From contig JBAIAA010000594.1 in the NCBI GenBank assembly GCA_037893245.1, positions 1-64,000 on the forward strand: a DNA stretch of 64,000 nt. The letters run 5' to 3'. Positions within the stretch are counted from its first letter, which is position 1, and the number at the start of each line of letters is the position of its first letter. A program made the translations under genes and the position numbers. Positions 50,901 to 60,434 of the stretch are shown here, one piece after another. The notes beneath the pieces were generated by a model. The model was not told where the DNA came from and did not search any database. It saw only the letters and a list, made by a program, of their open reading frames with translations. Origin of the DNA: Crossaster papposus (taxonomy: Eukaryota > Echinodermata > Asteroidea > Velatida > Solasteridae).

Positions 50901-53900
50901 AACAATTTTTCTATCGGACATGCTTAAACAATTAGCGAACGTTTGTATTATTCGCGTGAGTGGAACACAGCCCTGGTTTCCACTTTCCACCCCTTTATCT
51001 TTTGGTGGAAGCGTTGAGGATTTAATACATTAGTCTGCACTATTGGGACACTGAAATGTCAAGACTGCCCTCCAGAATTACAATGTACGAGTCATTGACT
51101 CAAGATTGTCTGAATGGCAAAATCCACAAAACAGAGGTCCTCTAGTGAATAGACAAATAAACAATAACCTGTCCTTTTTCAAATGGTGAGGCTTCCGCTG
51201 CAACCTCCCCAGGCCCTATATTAAGCCCTTTCCATCAACCAAGCCTAGCCCACCACGATACCCAAGCCATAGATGGCTTCATTGGATAGAAATTAACAGA
51301 AGGCAGGAAGCTACCAAGCCCACTGTGGGAGGGGAACAAGAGGGGGAGAGAGAGGATGTCAACTACCCGGAAATTGAATGTTACCGCAGAGCTGATGTGT
51401 GAAGCAAGTGAGAGCTAGCTGTGGCCATTTTAAAGTAAAGAAAGGGGGAAAGGAGGGGGGGGGGGGGGGGGAGCAGGAAAAGGCATGGATGCCAAGGGGG
51501 TAGAGATATCAGCATGTTGCAGTACCTGGGCTGTCAATGGTAGGGATCAGAGCAGTGCGTTGATGACAGGTTCTAGCTGCAAGCCACAAGGCGCTGGCCC
51601 AGTGATGTAATGATCTGCTATCTGGCGTGTTATATCACAATCAAGTCTAGACGGCCTTTTTTACACGGCAAGACTTCCAAAAATTGTTGGAAAAAAACCA
51701 CAAGACCGGGCTGAGCATGCACCCAGTTGTGTACTAAAGGGCAGTAAATATCAAGGTTGAGCTTGAATCTAAAGGCGTGCATTTGGGCACCATAAAAATG
51801 GCATTGTACACAAAGTTCAAAATATTCATCAAATTATGTGCTCATCTGAATTGAAAAGTGTGTCTGTAAAATACATAAATGTATGTTTATTAAAAAGTCC
51901 ACCATCGGAACGTGACTGGTGTACCAACAATCATAAATTTCATTCATACCGAATGGCAACAACAATGAAAACCTTGTAGCTGCATGATACTGTGGATTCA
52001 ACTAAAAAACTTGTTAGTTTAAAAGATGGAGGGGCTGAATCCAACACAGGTCTAATGATGATAAATTCTTTAATATTGAATTGTATTTTTGTTACAGGTA
52101 TCTTTCTATTCAAGGCACAAACAATTCGAAGACTGACAGATTTGATGCACTTGCATGGATATGGAAAACTGTAATTGTAGAAATTAACATTGGAGAATTT
52201 GTTTCACTTGTCATGATACATCTAACATGTATGTAAAGTGTTCACAACTCGTAATTAGCCAATAACATGTGATGCTAACCCATGTGATCATCTTCCTGCA
52301 AGAGTCAGATCTCCTGTGGCAATTTGCACGTCCTCTCGACACGCTTGAAGAAGAACAAGGCCCAGAAAAACAATATTTGTTGTCAGGCCTTTTTCTCATC
52401 AAGTGGTGCCAAAGTCTTAATAAGTTGGCTTCAAGATGCCGGAAACTGTCAAGAAAGTTTCTGAAACTCTCGTTCATCACCTGTCGACAGTGATTTAGGC
52501 TTCTGTGGATGCGTAGACAGAGGGGCCTTGACAAACAATTAAGACCATGTAGTTCTCTGAACATACATTAAGACGGGAAGGTGCTAATCACTCACATTTC
52601 TTTTCTATTTGAACAACTTTTCCTGAAGTTGATAATGTGAGGAAAGGTGCCAGAACATTATTATAAAATCAGAGTTTCAAAATAAATTACAACAGAATAT
52701 GAGAACAGCAGGAAAAACCCTCAACTGACTTAATGAACTGCCCCAGTTTTGCTGTAGGACTCTCTAAAACAAACCTGCTAAATCCTCGTTTTCTTCAACC
52801 GGGTTAACACATCAAGGTAGAAATCTTCACGCTGGTTAACCTATTTCCAAACTTATTAAAACCAGACACCATCAGGTCAACACTGTTCCTTAATTCACCG
52901 AGTTATTCAATTGCAAGTCGATGGCTTTTTTAAAGTAACCTATTCGGTTTTTAATTGAACAATTGCTGGCTATAATTTTTGTTCAATGATATGAAACATT
53001 ATTTTCTGAAGAAAAAGAACATGTTTTACTAGCTACAAAACCCTGACTTGAATCATTAGATGTACCTGGCCCTGTCGACAAATGACTCTCCAAAACAACT
53101 GGTTTATAATTTGTTTGTAAACAAAGAAAGCTCAATTAAATTCATCAAAACACTCTTCTTATGTATACTAACCTCCTGGTCGAATTTCTGCTTTGTCGTG
53201 GAACAACCTGATCTGGGAAGATGATGCATGGTTGACTATTTCCGCTTCGTGGGCCGTGTATTTTTGGTAACTGGTCTTGGGCGACAGCGATTGACTTCGC
53301 TTGAGCGGTTCTGTTATCTTGACAGGCCGGGACGTGACAAATATTTGAGATGGAGAAGTGGACCCTTTAGAGGAGGAGCTATCAGAAGCACCTCTGGAAG
53401 ACCAGCTGGTGGACATGGACGAGGAAGAAGATGCAGAGGAAGTCGAACCCCTGGCAGAGAGATTAAGTGGTTCGGGGTTCAAATCCTGATTAAGGGAAGA
53501 TGCAATGGTGCTGGGACTGGTGCGTGCGGTGGGGAAGCCCGTTGGCGGGAACGACGCATGAGGGATTGTCAGGAGACCTTTAGGGCTTGTGGTGTGCATT
53601 GGGGGCTTGATAGGGACTGGGATCCCCGTAGTCAACTGGGGTGATGGAAGCCCTGGATGACCAGCTAATTGGTGGGAGGTACTCAGTCCAACCTGAGTGG
53701 TCTTGGTCCCTGACTGGGTGCTTGTGACTGTGCCGTCTGGCGCAATCAGCACCGGTGCAACCCCAGCAGGGTAATCCTGGGGATAGATGGGAACTAAACG
53801 GATAAACTGCCCGCTCTGGTGCTGCATAGCTTGGGTCAAGATGGTGATCTTATGTTGTTGTTCCAGCAGCTGCTGTTGTTGTCGCTGCAGCATGTCCTGT

Positions 53901-54874
53901 TGAAGTCGCTGCAGCTCCATCTGTCGCTGCTGGCGTTGGATCTGTGAGCGGTGCATGGCGGCTGCCTCTTGCTGTTGGGCAAGCAGCTGTTCCTTCAGGA
54001 CGTTCAGCTGGGAGAGGAGTTGTTCTAACCTCGCTTCCTTCTCAGCAAGGCTCTTGGGTGTTGGTGCACCTGGCTCCGGTGCTTTCCTGAGCTCCATCTC
54101 TGCCACCTACACACAAAAAACAGTACAAAAAAGTTCAAGAGAAACGTAACCCTTTATCCCAAAGTATTTTTCTGTCACCAACAATTCTTCACTGCAGACA
54201 ACATGTAGTATTAGGCATGTATTGTGAACAAGTTTGCCCTCAAAACACCTGCTTAAGTGTTGGTTGCACACAATCTTTTCATACAACAACAGTTTATGCC
54301 TGGCTGCCATGTTAGAGGGTATTTCAACTTTTTTCACTGGGATAGCAAGCAACAGATATGTTGTGCACTGATTGCATTTGATTTAAGATTACGATGACAG
54401 ACTTGCATATTTCATACATTATCAAATGGCCTCCCATAAATTGATCTAGGCCAATTGCAAAAACACAGACTGCAAACTCTGTGTTGTTACCTCGATACTT
54501 CTCTCCACCTCTGCTGCATCTTTAAGAAGTGTATTATTATTGTCTATGTGCAGGTCACTGTCGACTCCGTTTGTCAAAATCGCACTGTGGCCGTTGTCAG
54601 TTAGGCATTGTTCATCGCCGTTTAAATCCCCATCCATGTTGACTGAGGGTGTACGGCTGTCCATCTCGCCGTTCATCTGTGCATGACCATTACTGAACTC
54701 GTCGCATTCCATCTGGACATCTGCCATGTCATTCTCTGCGATGCCGTCACCGGTTCCACCACCAGCACCACTGCTGCCACTCTCACTCCGTTGTTCACTA
54801 TCATCATCGAGCGGCTCTTGTTTTATCTGGATTCCATTGGTGCCCATGGCTGGGCTGGATTGGCGCACTGACAT
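38562..54874 (-). CDS. soxD: SoxD transcription factor (Sox5/6/13 class)
   Basis: A nuclear HMG-box protein that binds AACAAT-type sites as a dimer and steers differentiation. Six coding exons (54874-54491, 54106-53173, 44475-44285, 41497-41422, 39655-39494, 38911-38562) join with agreeing phases and predict 698 residues. Order: IKQE SUMO-site-like motif (17-20) in an acidic N-terminus; leucine zipper and Q-rich coiled coil (about 147-225), diagnostic of SoxD; PLNLS (341-345), the CtBP-type motif shared with Sox5/6; [13 protein letters not shown] in exon 3, as in Sox5/6/13; IVIDLT (509-514); HMG box (about 546-618) with [10 protein letters not shown]; SoxD-specific [21 protein letters not shown] after it. 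The C-terminus is short, ending SPTEY, without the long acidic tail of vertebrate Sox5/6. A second SoxD coiled coil is not obvious and may sit in an undetected exon. Confidence 0.95.
39494..39655 (-). CDS. soxD: soxD exon 5 (first half of HMG box)
   Basis: The acceptor ACTCATTTCAG|CAACG continues in phase from exon 4. It encodes [20 protein letters not shown] and then [20 protein letters not shown], through SNISKIL. HMG-box helices 1 and 2 are intact. The donor is CTTG|GTATGT, phase 1, splitting the box at the usual SoxD intron after KILG. Confidence 0.97.
40110..40320 (+). mobile_element. tRNA-derived SINE in soxD intron
   Basis: TTTGGTAGAGCATCGGACTA is an A-box-like tRNA start. It is followed by GGTCCGCGGTTTAGGTCGG, a decayed B box. 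An unrelated body continues to about 40320 with TATTGTATCAGGTACAGGTA repeats at the end. It is in the opposite orientation to soxD. Confidence 0.65.
40420..40436 (+). repeat. Poly-C run (17 C)
   Basis: A homopolymer just beyond the SINE, within the soxD intron. Confidence 0.9.
40697..41120 (-). repeat. MITE family B, truncated copy
   Basis: It begins GCCCTGTTCGCACTGGACTT, the terminal repeat of the full element at 59243-59885, and follows that element's inverse closely for about 420 bases before similarity stops. The motif AAGTCCAGTGCG(A/G)ACAG recurs inside. One end is missing, so its insertion site is not bounded on the right. Confidence 0.85.
41422..41497 (-). CDS. soxD: soxD exon 4 (IVIDLT)
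   Basis: A small exon of 25 codons plus one base between ATGTTGCAG|AGT and AACT|GTAAGT. It encodes [20 protein letters not shown] and then VQVDN. VIDLT is conserved in vertebrate Sox6. The pattern of a hydrophobic core followed by acidic residues also fits a SUMO-interaction motif. Confidence 0.88.
42300..42480. repeat. ACTTGTGA/TCACAAGT foldback repeat
   Basis: The left half has TCACAAGT-type words (TTCACAAGTCGCTGCAACTC) and the right half their inverses (ACTTGTGACTGGACTTGTGA). Similar sequence occurs at 57904-57996 (GACTAGACTTGTGAAAG, GCAGGGACTTGAATAC). A loosely inverted repeat family, not otherwise identified. Confidence 0.45.
42481..44284. other. soxD intron 3, no exon recognised
   Basis: Several short open frames but none with SoxD similarity. 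An acatgt microsatellite lies at about 42604-42630. The block at 43735-43910 is described separately. Confidence 0.5.
43735..43910. promoter_or_regulatory. Candidate intronic enhancer of soxD
   Basis: A block of complex sequence with a perfect CArG box CCTTATATGG (43828-43837), a TCF/LEF-like ACTTTGATGG (about 43776-43785), GATCGATTGG (about 43791-43800) and a CRE-like TGACGTG (about 43848). It lies in the intron just after exon 3 in gene order. Motif content is the only evidence. Confidence 0.25.
44285..44475 (-). CDS. soxD: soxD exon 3
   Basis: The acceptor is AACGTGCAG|TG, and two bases complete the split codon. It encodes [20 protein letters not shown] and then [14 protein letters not shown], aligning with the EKEKTTLESLTQQL region of Sox5/6. 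It ends with a Ser/Asn/Glu-rich stretch. The donor is GAATCG|GTATGT, phase 0. It is the only exon in the 11.6 kb between exons 2 and 4 that I can support. Confidence 0.85.
44790..45168 (+). repeat. MITE family A, copy 4
   Basis: Starts TTAAATGTAGGATACACCAT and ends CCAATGGTGTATTCTACCTT. The central hairpin is degraded to ACGGCAATCGTGA. A run of seven C then about 22 A lies near its right end. It sits just upstream of soxD exon 3 in gene order. Confidence 0.85.
45236..45480 (+). repeat. MITE family A, copy 5 (left part missing)
   Basis: Only the right half is preserved, from CAACGGCGATCGCGAAAAAA to GGTGTATACTACCTTTAA. It is separated from copy 4 by under 70 bases and is in the same orientation, so this is a local pair. 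Confidence 0.8.
45481..47520. other. soxD intron 2, nothing coding recognised
   Basis: No exon-like frame. A GC-rich patch at about 46010-46105 and acatgt microsatellites at about 46452-46470 are the only notable features. Confidence 0.5.
47521..47602 (+). repeat. 34-base tandem repeat
   Basis: Two perfect copies (47521-47554 and 47555-47588) beginning TCAACATCTCTAACAAAATT, plus a partial third. Confidence 0.9.
48195..48256 (+). repeat. (AGAAC)n-type microsatellite
   Basis: AGAACAGAAC units with interruptions (AACATAACAGACAGAAC). Confidence 0.85.
48614..48862 (-). other. Exon-like open block in soxD intron, unrecognised
   Basis: An 82-codon frame whose ATG-started part begins [20 protein letters not shown], preceded by a pyrimidine-rich acceptor-like TTTCTTCCCACCTCAAAG and a fair start context. 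Its phase does not allow splicing into soxD between exons 2 and 3: the required frame soon stops. It could be an alternative first exon, a conserved non-coding block or chance. Confidence 0.2.
49784..50040 (+). repeat. Diverged tandem repeat, unit about 131 bases
   Basis: Both units start CTGGCCCAAGTCCA(T/C)CATA and end with TTTTGATG(G/A)ATTTTG(G)AAGG plus GTCTAG/GGTAAAACTTG-type sequence (49784-49914 and 49915-50040). Similarity is partial, so the duplication is old. Confidence 0.6.
50041..52264. other. soxD intron 2, nothing coding recognised
   Basis: A 17-base poly-G run lies at 51455-51471. Short frames only. Confidence 0.5.
52265..52560. promoter_or_regulatory. Sox-motif-rich candidate enhancer near soxD exon 2
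   Basis: A stretch of mixed composition with AACAAGG, AACAATA, CAAAGT and GACAAACAATTAAG, all close to the Sox core. It lies about 600 bases downstream of exon 2 in gene order. A 117-codon minus-strand frame across it has no recognisable product. Confidence 0.2.
53173..54106 (-). CDS. soxD: soxD exon 2 (coiled coil, Q-rich region, PLNLS)
   Basis: The acceptor TGTGTGTAG|GTGGCAGAG gives [20 protein letters not shown]. The heptad-like leucines of [16 protein letters not shown] run into a Gln-rich coil. A Pro/Ser/Thr-rich region carries [10 protein letters not shown] and a long serine run (about codons 350-380). The donor is GGAG|GTTAGT (GT at 53172-53171), phase 1. Confidence 0.93.
54491..54874 (-). 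CDS. soxD: soxD coding exon 1
   Basis: The acceptor CTTTCCACACAG precedes 54887 after a long pyrimidine tract, and the first ATG is at 54874 ([20 protein letters not shown]). This shows that at least one upstream 5' exon exists. The frame is also open upstream, so an upstream exon could add coding sequence. An acidic Ser/Gly/Asp-rich region follows. The donor is ATCGAG|GTAACA, phase 0. Confidence 0.85.
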
Positions 54875-55904
54875 TGCAGTCGTTTCTCTGTGTGGAAAGA
54901 AAAAGAAAAAGTAAAAGGGGGGCTTAGTGAAGCTGCCTCCCAATGGACCCCCTGGCTCCTGGTAATTTCCAGTTTCCATTACATTTACTGAGCCACTGGG
55001 ACTGCTTCTGCCAGTTGAGGTGATGGGCTTTGCAGGTTTCCTTCAAGAACCACGATGATCCGATTTGCAGTTTTGCCCTGTGAAGTGGAAAGGATACATG
55101 TACATACATGTATAATACTTACTGCAGCATCAGGTTATGGTGAAATCATTTTCGTGCTCTGACTTTGAACCGAACCATTTTCTTTCTGAACCAGAAACAT
55201 GACCAAGATAATTGATTGCCTGTGTTGGTACCTGGTTGCCAACTACATAATGCACAACTATCCCAATGCGGGCATTGAGAAATGCTTATGTCAGGTTCAC
55301 CAGTCAGATAGCTGCAAGCTGTTCGCTGACAGACATTTTAGCCTTGCTTGTGACGTGTTTATCCGTCATCCATTTTGAATTCCCCAAAACTGTGTGTGTA
55401 CATTGCATCTGACACGAACTGGTTAACTGCGGCCATTCCCCAACTCGGTCATTATCATGGAGTGAAGACCGGGTCCTCACATTCTTATTCCCATTACATG
55501 TAAGACATTTTCAATTAAACTTCAACTAAACTTTAAAAAAGTCCCATTTCACACAAATGCCCTTCCACTTTTTTTCTCTTCCATTTCTTTTCTCCTCCCC
55601 TTTTTGGGTATCAGACTGCAACAAACATTCCTTCCTCTTCTCCTCATGTCACAATTATTGTTTTGTACCAGTGCATGGTTGTGTGTCACGTTTATTTCTA
55701 TTTCTCTCTCTCGTTCTTCTTTATCAGCCCGGATGCACAAAGTTTTGCGGAACTTATTCATAGGATATACATGTACCTGCAAAACAATGAGTCACAAACC
55801 TCATAGTGTTAGAGCTGATCTTGAACTAGTAGGACAACCCGCAACCAGAACAAATTAGGGCACATGAGAGCTTGCACGCGACGGGACTCGCAGCGCCGGG
55901 CAAA
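54875..55904. other. soxD upstream region or first intron
   Basis: It starts with the pyrimidine tract of the exon 1 acceptor (54888-54915). No 5' exon could be placed with confidence. Confidence 0.5.
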
Positions 55905-56060
55905 TTAAGACAAAGAGGAAGGTGTTGACATGTCAGCGGGAAGCACTTGCATCATTGTCTGCAAGGCTTACCGACCGATGGCGCCAATTGTTCAGTCCGG
56001 GGAGGATAACGCTGGCGAAACAATCCACTTTGTCTTAATAGCTCCTTTCCCGTCCACCTG
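55905..56060. promoter_or_regulatory. Clustered Sox-site candidate enhancer upstream of soxD
   Basis: Within about 130 bases lie GACAAAGAGG (about 55909), CATTGTC (about 55952), CAATTGTTC (about 55984) and an opposed pair AACAATCCACTTTGT (56019-56033), plus CACCTG and GATAA words. Opposed Sox cores at short spacing suit SoxD dimers, so autoregulation is conceivable. Motif-based inference only. Confidence 0.3.
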
Positions 56061-57827
56061 TGCAGCGATATGGCGATTTGTGGTGTTTAAGGGATTAAGT
56101 TGATGGGGGCAGGAAGTGTTCTACCACAGAAGACAGTAACCACAAGCGACAACCAAAAGACTAACCATGAAAATCTGGGATTTGGCATCAGATTTTCAAG
56201 CAAGATTTAATTGCCCTAGATGAATCCATGTCTGGTGTATGTTCCAACCCATCGGGCCAATGTACATTTAGTTTTCTTGCGATGCGCATGTGCATTACAG
56301 CAAACAGACGACCACGGTTTTGCTCGCTAGCAGATAATGCCAAGCGACACCGTTTTATGAAGTGGGAATAGCCAAAAATTACACTTTAGTCACAGATAAG
56401 GTTAATTTTATCAAGTATAACGGATGTTGCAGAAAAAAAATTTGATCAGTTTACATCAGGAAAATGGCAACTGTATTTGATAATAAAGTTGAATTTTAAT
56501 CAACTGTTCTCATTGTAATCATTTGAAAATACAGGTAATGTTGTCCATCTTTTATCAAGAATTTTTTTAACAAACAAATGCCCCCTAAAAGAAGAATAAC
56601 ACTAAATGTGATGCGATCAAGCAATATCAGTTGAAACTCGGCAATTCTTGTTTTGAGATAGGGCCAAAATATGTTCGTAGGGGGGCCAAAATATGTTCGT
56701 AGGGGTGGACAAATCCAAATTGACTTGTTTACAAAAACAGATGGGGGAAAATATTTTTCTTTTACATGAAAATACTCTTTTAACCAAATTCCAACGGGAA
56801 GTGATACAAAATCTTTATTTTTTCAGTTTCTCTTTATTTTTAACGTGCTGGTGTTCTAATGGTTGTAATTTTTTAACCAAAAGTCGTATTCAAATGTTTT
56901 GTTTTACTGAAATGGAGCCTGAAGTACATGTACGCTACAAAAGAGTATTTAAAAATCAAAAAAATGACATGGGCCTACTTCAGACTGATTTTGCTTGATC
57001 ACATCACAAATTGTTTAAACGTTGAGTTCATTCACATGCACAACAATCTTTTACAAATACATTTCTTGAAATTGTCCTCACCCATGTAACCGTTGAAGTG
57101 AGCATTTAAAAATTTAAACTCATCGGTATTATTCTTTTTCAATACCGACTTTTTGGTTGCAGCCGGTCGAATACGTACTTTTTATGCGTTTCTATTATAA
57201 CGGTATTCGATATTTCAGTCGGTATCGATACCATTGCAGTTGTGCGAAATTCAGCTTAGGAATGACAACTTCCGCCGAATAAACGTTTGAAAATGGTTTT
57301 AGATTTAAAGTTCACCTCAGTTTCTTTCAGAAAATGCGGCGGTTATGCCGAAACATCAACAATAAACTACGGGAAAGAGGTCCGAGTTTTATCATAATAA
57401 TTTATATTCAAAATGGGAAGCTTAGCTAAATCAACCGGGGGGACAACTCGACCATCTGTGTGCGGGCGAGCGCAAGGTGCACACAACAGCGCCCGTTGTG
57501 CGAGCTGGATCCTCGCGAAGGGTTATGCATCAGACACCCCAAAGTTAAGTTGTCTCACCGGTTGATTCACAGTCTGACATTCTATAATGGCAGCCTAACG
57601 TTACCGCAATAATAATAATCACGGTGTCAGTATCACTGCTGTACAGAAACACCGTTACACGGTGAATACAATGTACATAACATATCACGTACCGGTATGG
57701 TGCGAACATTAACACCAAAAGGAACTCAATTTTCAAGCAAACTTGGCTACGTATGCATAGCTTTGAAACACGAAAATCATCTCCATGAAGTCATCGTGTT
57801 TTAATTTTTCCCAGGAGCGCAAATTTG
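56061..57827. other. Region upstream of soxD, no exon recognised
   Basis: A CpG-richer block at about 57430-57570 contains ACCGGTGAGACAAC on the minus strand, which could be a donor of an untranslated first exon, but nothing confirms it. Confidence 0.35.
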
Positions 57828-57899
57828 AGTCCGTATCCCAGTCCGTATCCCAGTCCGTATCCCAGTCCGTATCCCAGTCCGTATCCCAGTCCGTATCCC
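57828..57899 (+). repeat. 12-base minisatellite, six units
   Basis: Six perfect copies of AGTCCGTATCCC, followed by a diverged unit. Translations of this block are artefacts. Confidence 0.97.
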
Positions 57900-57997
57900 A
57901 ATACTTGCTTGTGACTGGCTTTTTGAAAGGAATTGTGACTAGACTTGTGAAAGCTTGAAAGGACTTGTAAAAGGAATTGCAGGGACTTGAATACCAC

Positions 57998-58060
57998 TCC
58001 CCCTCCCCCTCCCCCTCCCCCTCCCCCTCCCCCTCCCCCTCCCTTCCCCCTCCCTTCCCC
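57998..58060 (+). repeat. (CCCCCT)n microsatellite
   Basis: Repeated CCCCCT ending in CCCTTCCCC variants, about 100 bases right of the 12-base minisatellite. Confidence 0.95.
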
Positions 58061-58099
58061 AACATCACAAAAAGAGTTAACAAGCATCATGCCAGAGAA

Positions 58100-59127
58100 T
58101 GCCTGCGACAGTGGACGGATATGGGAGTAATTGCGTATTTTCATTTCGATTAGCTTATATCCTGCCGGGGGAGGTTGGCATTGCCACAGGGCCTTATGAC
58201 GTCATCTTCAGGGCATTGTTACGAGTCAAGGGCAGCCTCTGATAAAAAAAAAGGGACAAAAATTAAGACATTCAGTATGTCACACTGAAGAAATAGTGTC
58301 CGAATGACGTATGATTCACCGGGCCAAATGCAACATTTGACTTGAACTATTTCCATCTGTGGACACAATCATCAACTCAATAAAACCAGAAAAACTCTTA
58401 AAATGAACTCTTGTTCTTTTATCTCTGCTCTCCAAGGATAATTCTAGAAAGCATCCCGAGTCTCTCCTTACATGTTTCCATTTATTAACTGACAGTAACC
58501 TAGTCTTTTCTAAAGATGACAGTATTTTTTGTTCAAGCAGTGCGCCCACTAACGACACAATTAGTCCAGCTCCATAACTCATACTGTTGTCTTTGCAAAC
58601 CTGCAAAAACGGGGCATATGACCTTTTCATGCAAATTCGAGATTCAAATATAGCAGCTTCACGCAGTCAACTACCCATTCAGCACTCATGCATGCTGCTT
58701 CACAAAGGAATTTGTTGCGTGGGCGTAGTACGTGTTGCGCGTTTATGAAGAACCGCCGTTCTGTGATCGCTGATTGGCTCCCTGAGAAAGCCTGTGGAGA
58801 GATAAAGAAAAGGTTAAACCACTGGCGCAGGTTTGCAAAGAAAAATTTATGAGTAGGGGAGCTGGTCTATAATCGTGTCGTTTGCAGGCACAAGTGCACT
58901 GTATGAAAAGTAATATCGATTACTGTCGTCTTTTGTAAAGACTGACAGTAACCCTGTCTTTCTACTTACATGTACTGGTACATGTAAGTAGGTTTACTTG
59001 CCATTTAAAACAACTTCAAATTAAAAGATTGATAACATTCTGTGCTGAAAAATAGCCTGAAAATAAGCCATTCCACCCAGTGGTACATGTAGTACGGGAA
59101 CCAGAAATCCTATTGGAAAAGTAAAGT
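58100..59127. other. Intergenic DNA, nothing coding recognised
   Basis: A 30-base palindrome, CTACTTACATGTACT followed by its inverse, lies at about 58963-58992. No supportable gene. Confidence 0.5.
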
Positions 59128-60118
59128 TCCGTGGCTTCATGGTCAGGAGCATTGAATTTGCCATGTGTGGGTAATGCTGCAGGTTGTGGGTCGAGTCCAG
59201 CCTGGGACTATGGTGCGTGTTCCCTTGGGCAAGACACTTTAGCCGTGTTCGCACTGGACTTTTTGGGGGAAGGTTTTACTGAGACGATGGTAAAATAAAA
59301 AATGGTTAAATGTTATCACTGTTCGCACTTGGACTTTTGACACGGGAAAATTTTACCGCGGGAGAAGTAGCCGAGCTGTCATTATAATGACTCATGAGGG
59401 CGCTTTGTGTGACCTTTCTGCATTGAACCTGGTGTACCCAATTCGCGCGCGCGCGCACGCACGCACTTTGTGCTATCGATCATTGATGCCATCGTCGACA
59501 CTCTATGCTCTTTTCTGTTTTTGTTCTTTTTGCAGAACCACATGCGAATGTGATCACGATGCGATGTGCATGCATCAGCGCGTGCACGTAAACAATGCAA
59601 AGAGTGCATGCGCGGTGTCTTGTGTAGCATGAAATCGCACTAGGGGGGCGGATGTACGTTTTCCTGAGCCGCTTTTACCGACTCGCGCTGTTCGCACTGG
59701 ACTTATCGTCTAGGGAAAAGTTGCCTGGGAAGTTTTCCCGGGCAGCAGTTGGCCGGTAAAACTAACCACTGGACTCGGGAAAGGTAACTGAGAGGAAAAC
59801 GTCCTAGGCTGTCCGCACTGGACTTAAAATGGGAAAAGTGCCCATCATCTCGGTAAGTTTTATAAGTCCAGTGCGAACAGGGCTTAAGTCACTCATTACT
59901 TCTCTCCACCCAGAAGTATATGGGTACGTATGGGTACGTATGGTTGTTATTACATGTAGCTGCTTTGTGCTGAAAACAGCAGCATTGAGCTCTATACTCC
60001 CAAAGGAGCTAAGATGGTTGTGTATTTGGGCCCAATGAGCTGGAATAATAATGACAGTGCCTTGAGTACCAGATTTATACGTGCGCTATACAAGAACTGC
60101 CTATTATTATTATTATTA
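59128..60118 (+). mobile_element. tRNA-derived SINE interrupted by a MITE
   Basis: The left part (59128-59242) has a tRNA-like head: CCGTGGCTTCATGGTCAGGA as A box and GGTTGTGGGTCGAGTCC as B box, then CCCTTGGGCAAGACACTTTA. The body resumes after 59885 with CACTCATTACTTCTCTCCAC and CCAGAAGTATATGGGTACG, and ends in a (TAT)n tail at about 60103-60118. The MITE between them (59243-59885) must be younger than the SINE. Confidence 0.75.
59243..59885 (+). repeat. MITE family B, full copy nested in a SINE
   Basis: The terminal repeats are GCCGTGTTCGCACTGGACTT on the left and the inverse AAGTCCAGTGCGAACAGGGC on the right, flanked by TTTA/TTAA, consistent with a TTAA target (piggyBac type). The same 14-16 base core recurs internally in both orientations (about 59320, 59690, 59810), giving subterminal repeats. 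The interior includes (CG)n at about 59445-59460. No transposase frame is present, so it is non-autonomous. Confidence 0.85.
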
Positions 60119-60362
60119 TAGAAGAAAACAAAACCCAAAATTCAAATCACAGCACCTTATAGATTTGAGATTCAAAAATGCAATTTTCATTAGCATAACG
60201 TACCGGCGCGGTATTTGCTGCACAAATGCATTTAAAGTACCGGTAAAATCTGTTTTAGTTTTTCATGTAGTCTGGTTATAATTTTATTAATTCCCCATAA
60301 ATGGAATTTAAAATCGTTTATTATACACAAATAAACCACAAGGGAAACTAACTAGGTAAATT

Positions 60363-60434
60363 GGCAAGGCGGGGCTCGAACCTGCGAACCTCCAGAATAC
60401 CGGACTGGCGCTCTACCAACTGAGCTATCTTGCC
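60363..60434 (-). repeat. tRNA-like unit (tRNA pseudogene or SINE head)
   Basis: The minus strand reads GGCAAGATAGCTCAGTTGGT with a matching D arm (GCTC/GAGC), an anticodon-like stem CCAG/CTGG and TTCGAGC in the T loop, ending CTTGCC. The loop reads CCGGTAT: if GGT were the anticodon (Thr), the universal U33 would be C. The T stem and acceptor also have mismatches or lack a base. A 3' fragment of the same unit sits at 31623-31650. It is therefore a repeat-type tRNA relic rather than a working tRNA gene. Confidence 0.65.

Noticed and set aside
52211-52564. 117-codon minus-strand frame as an extra soxD exon
   Set aside because: No SoxD similarity and no acceptor/donor pair compatible with phase 1 in and out.
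57733-58144. Frames with Gly-Glu, poly-Gly, WDTD or GYGL repeats
   Set aside because: Pure translation of the CCCCCT and 12-base tandem arrays.
60363-60434. Working tRNA-Thr (GGT) gene
   Set aside because: C at position 33, T-stem mismatch, one base short in the acceptor, and a second partial copy elsewhere; better as a tRNA-derived repeat.
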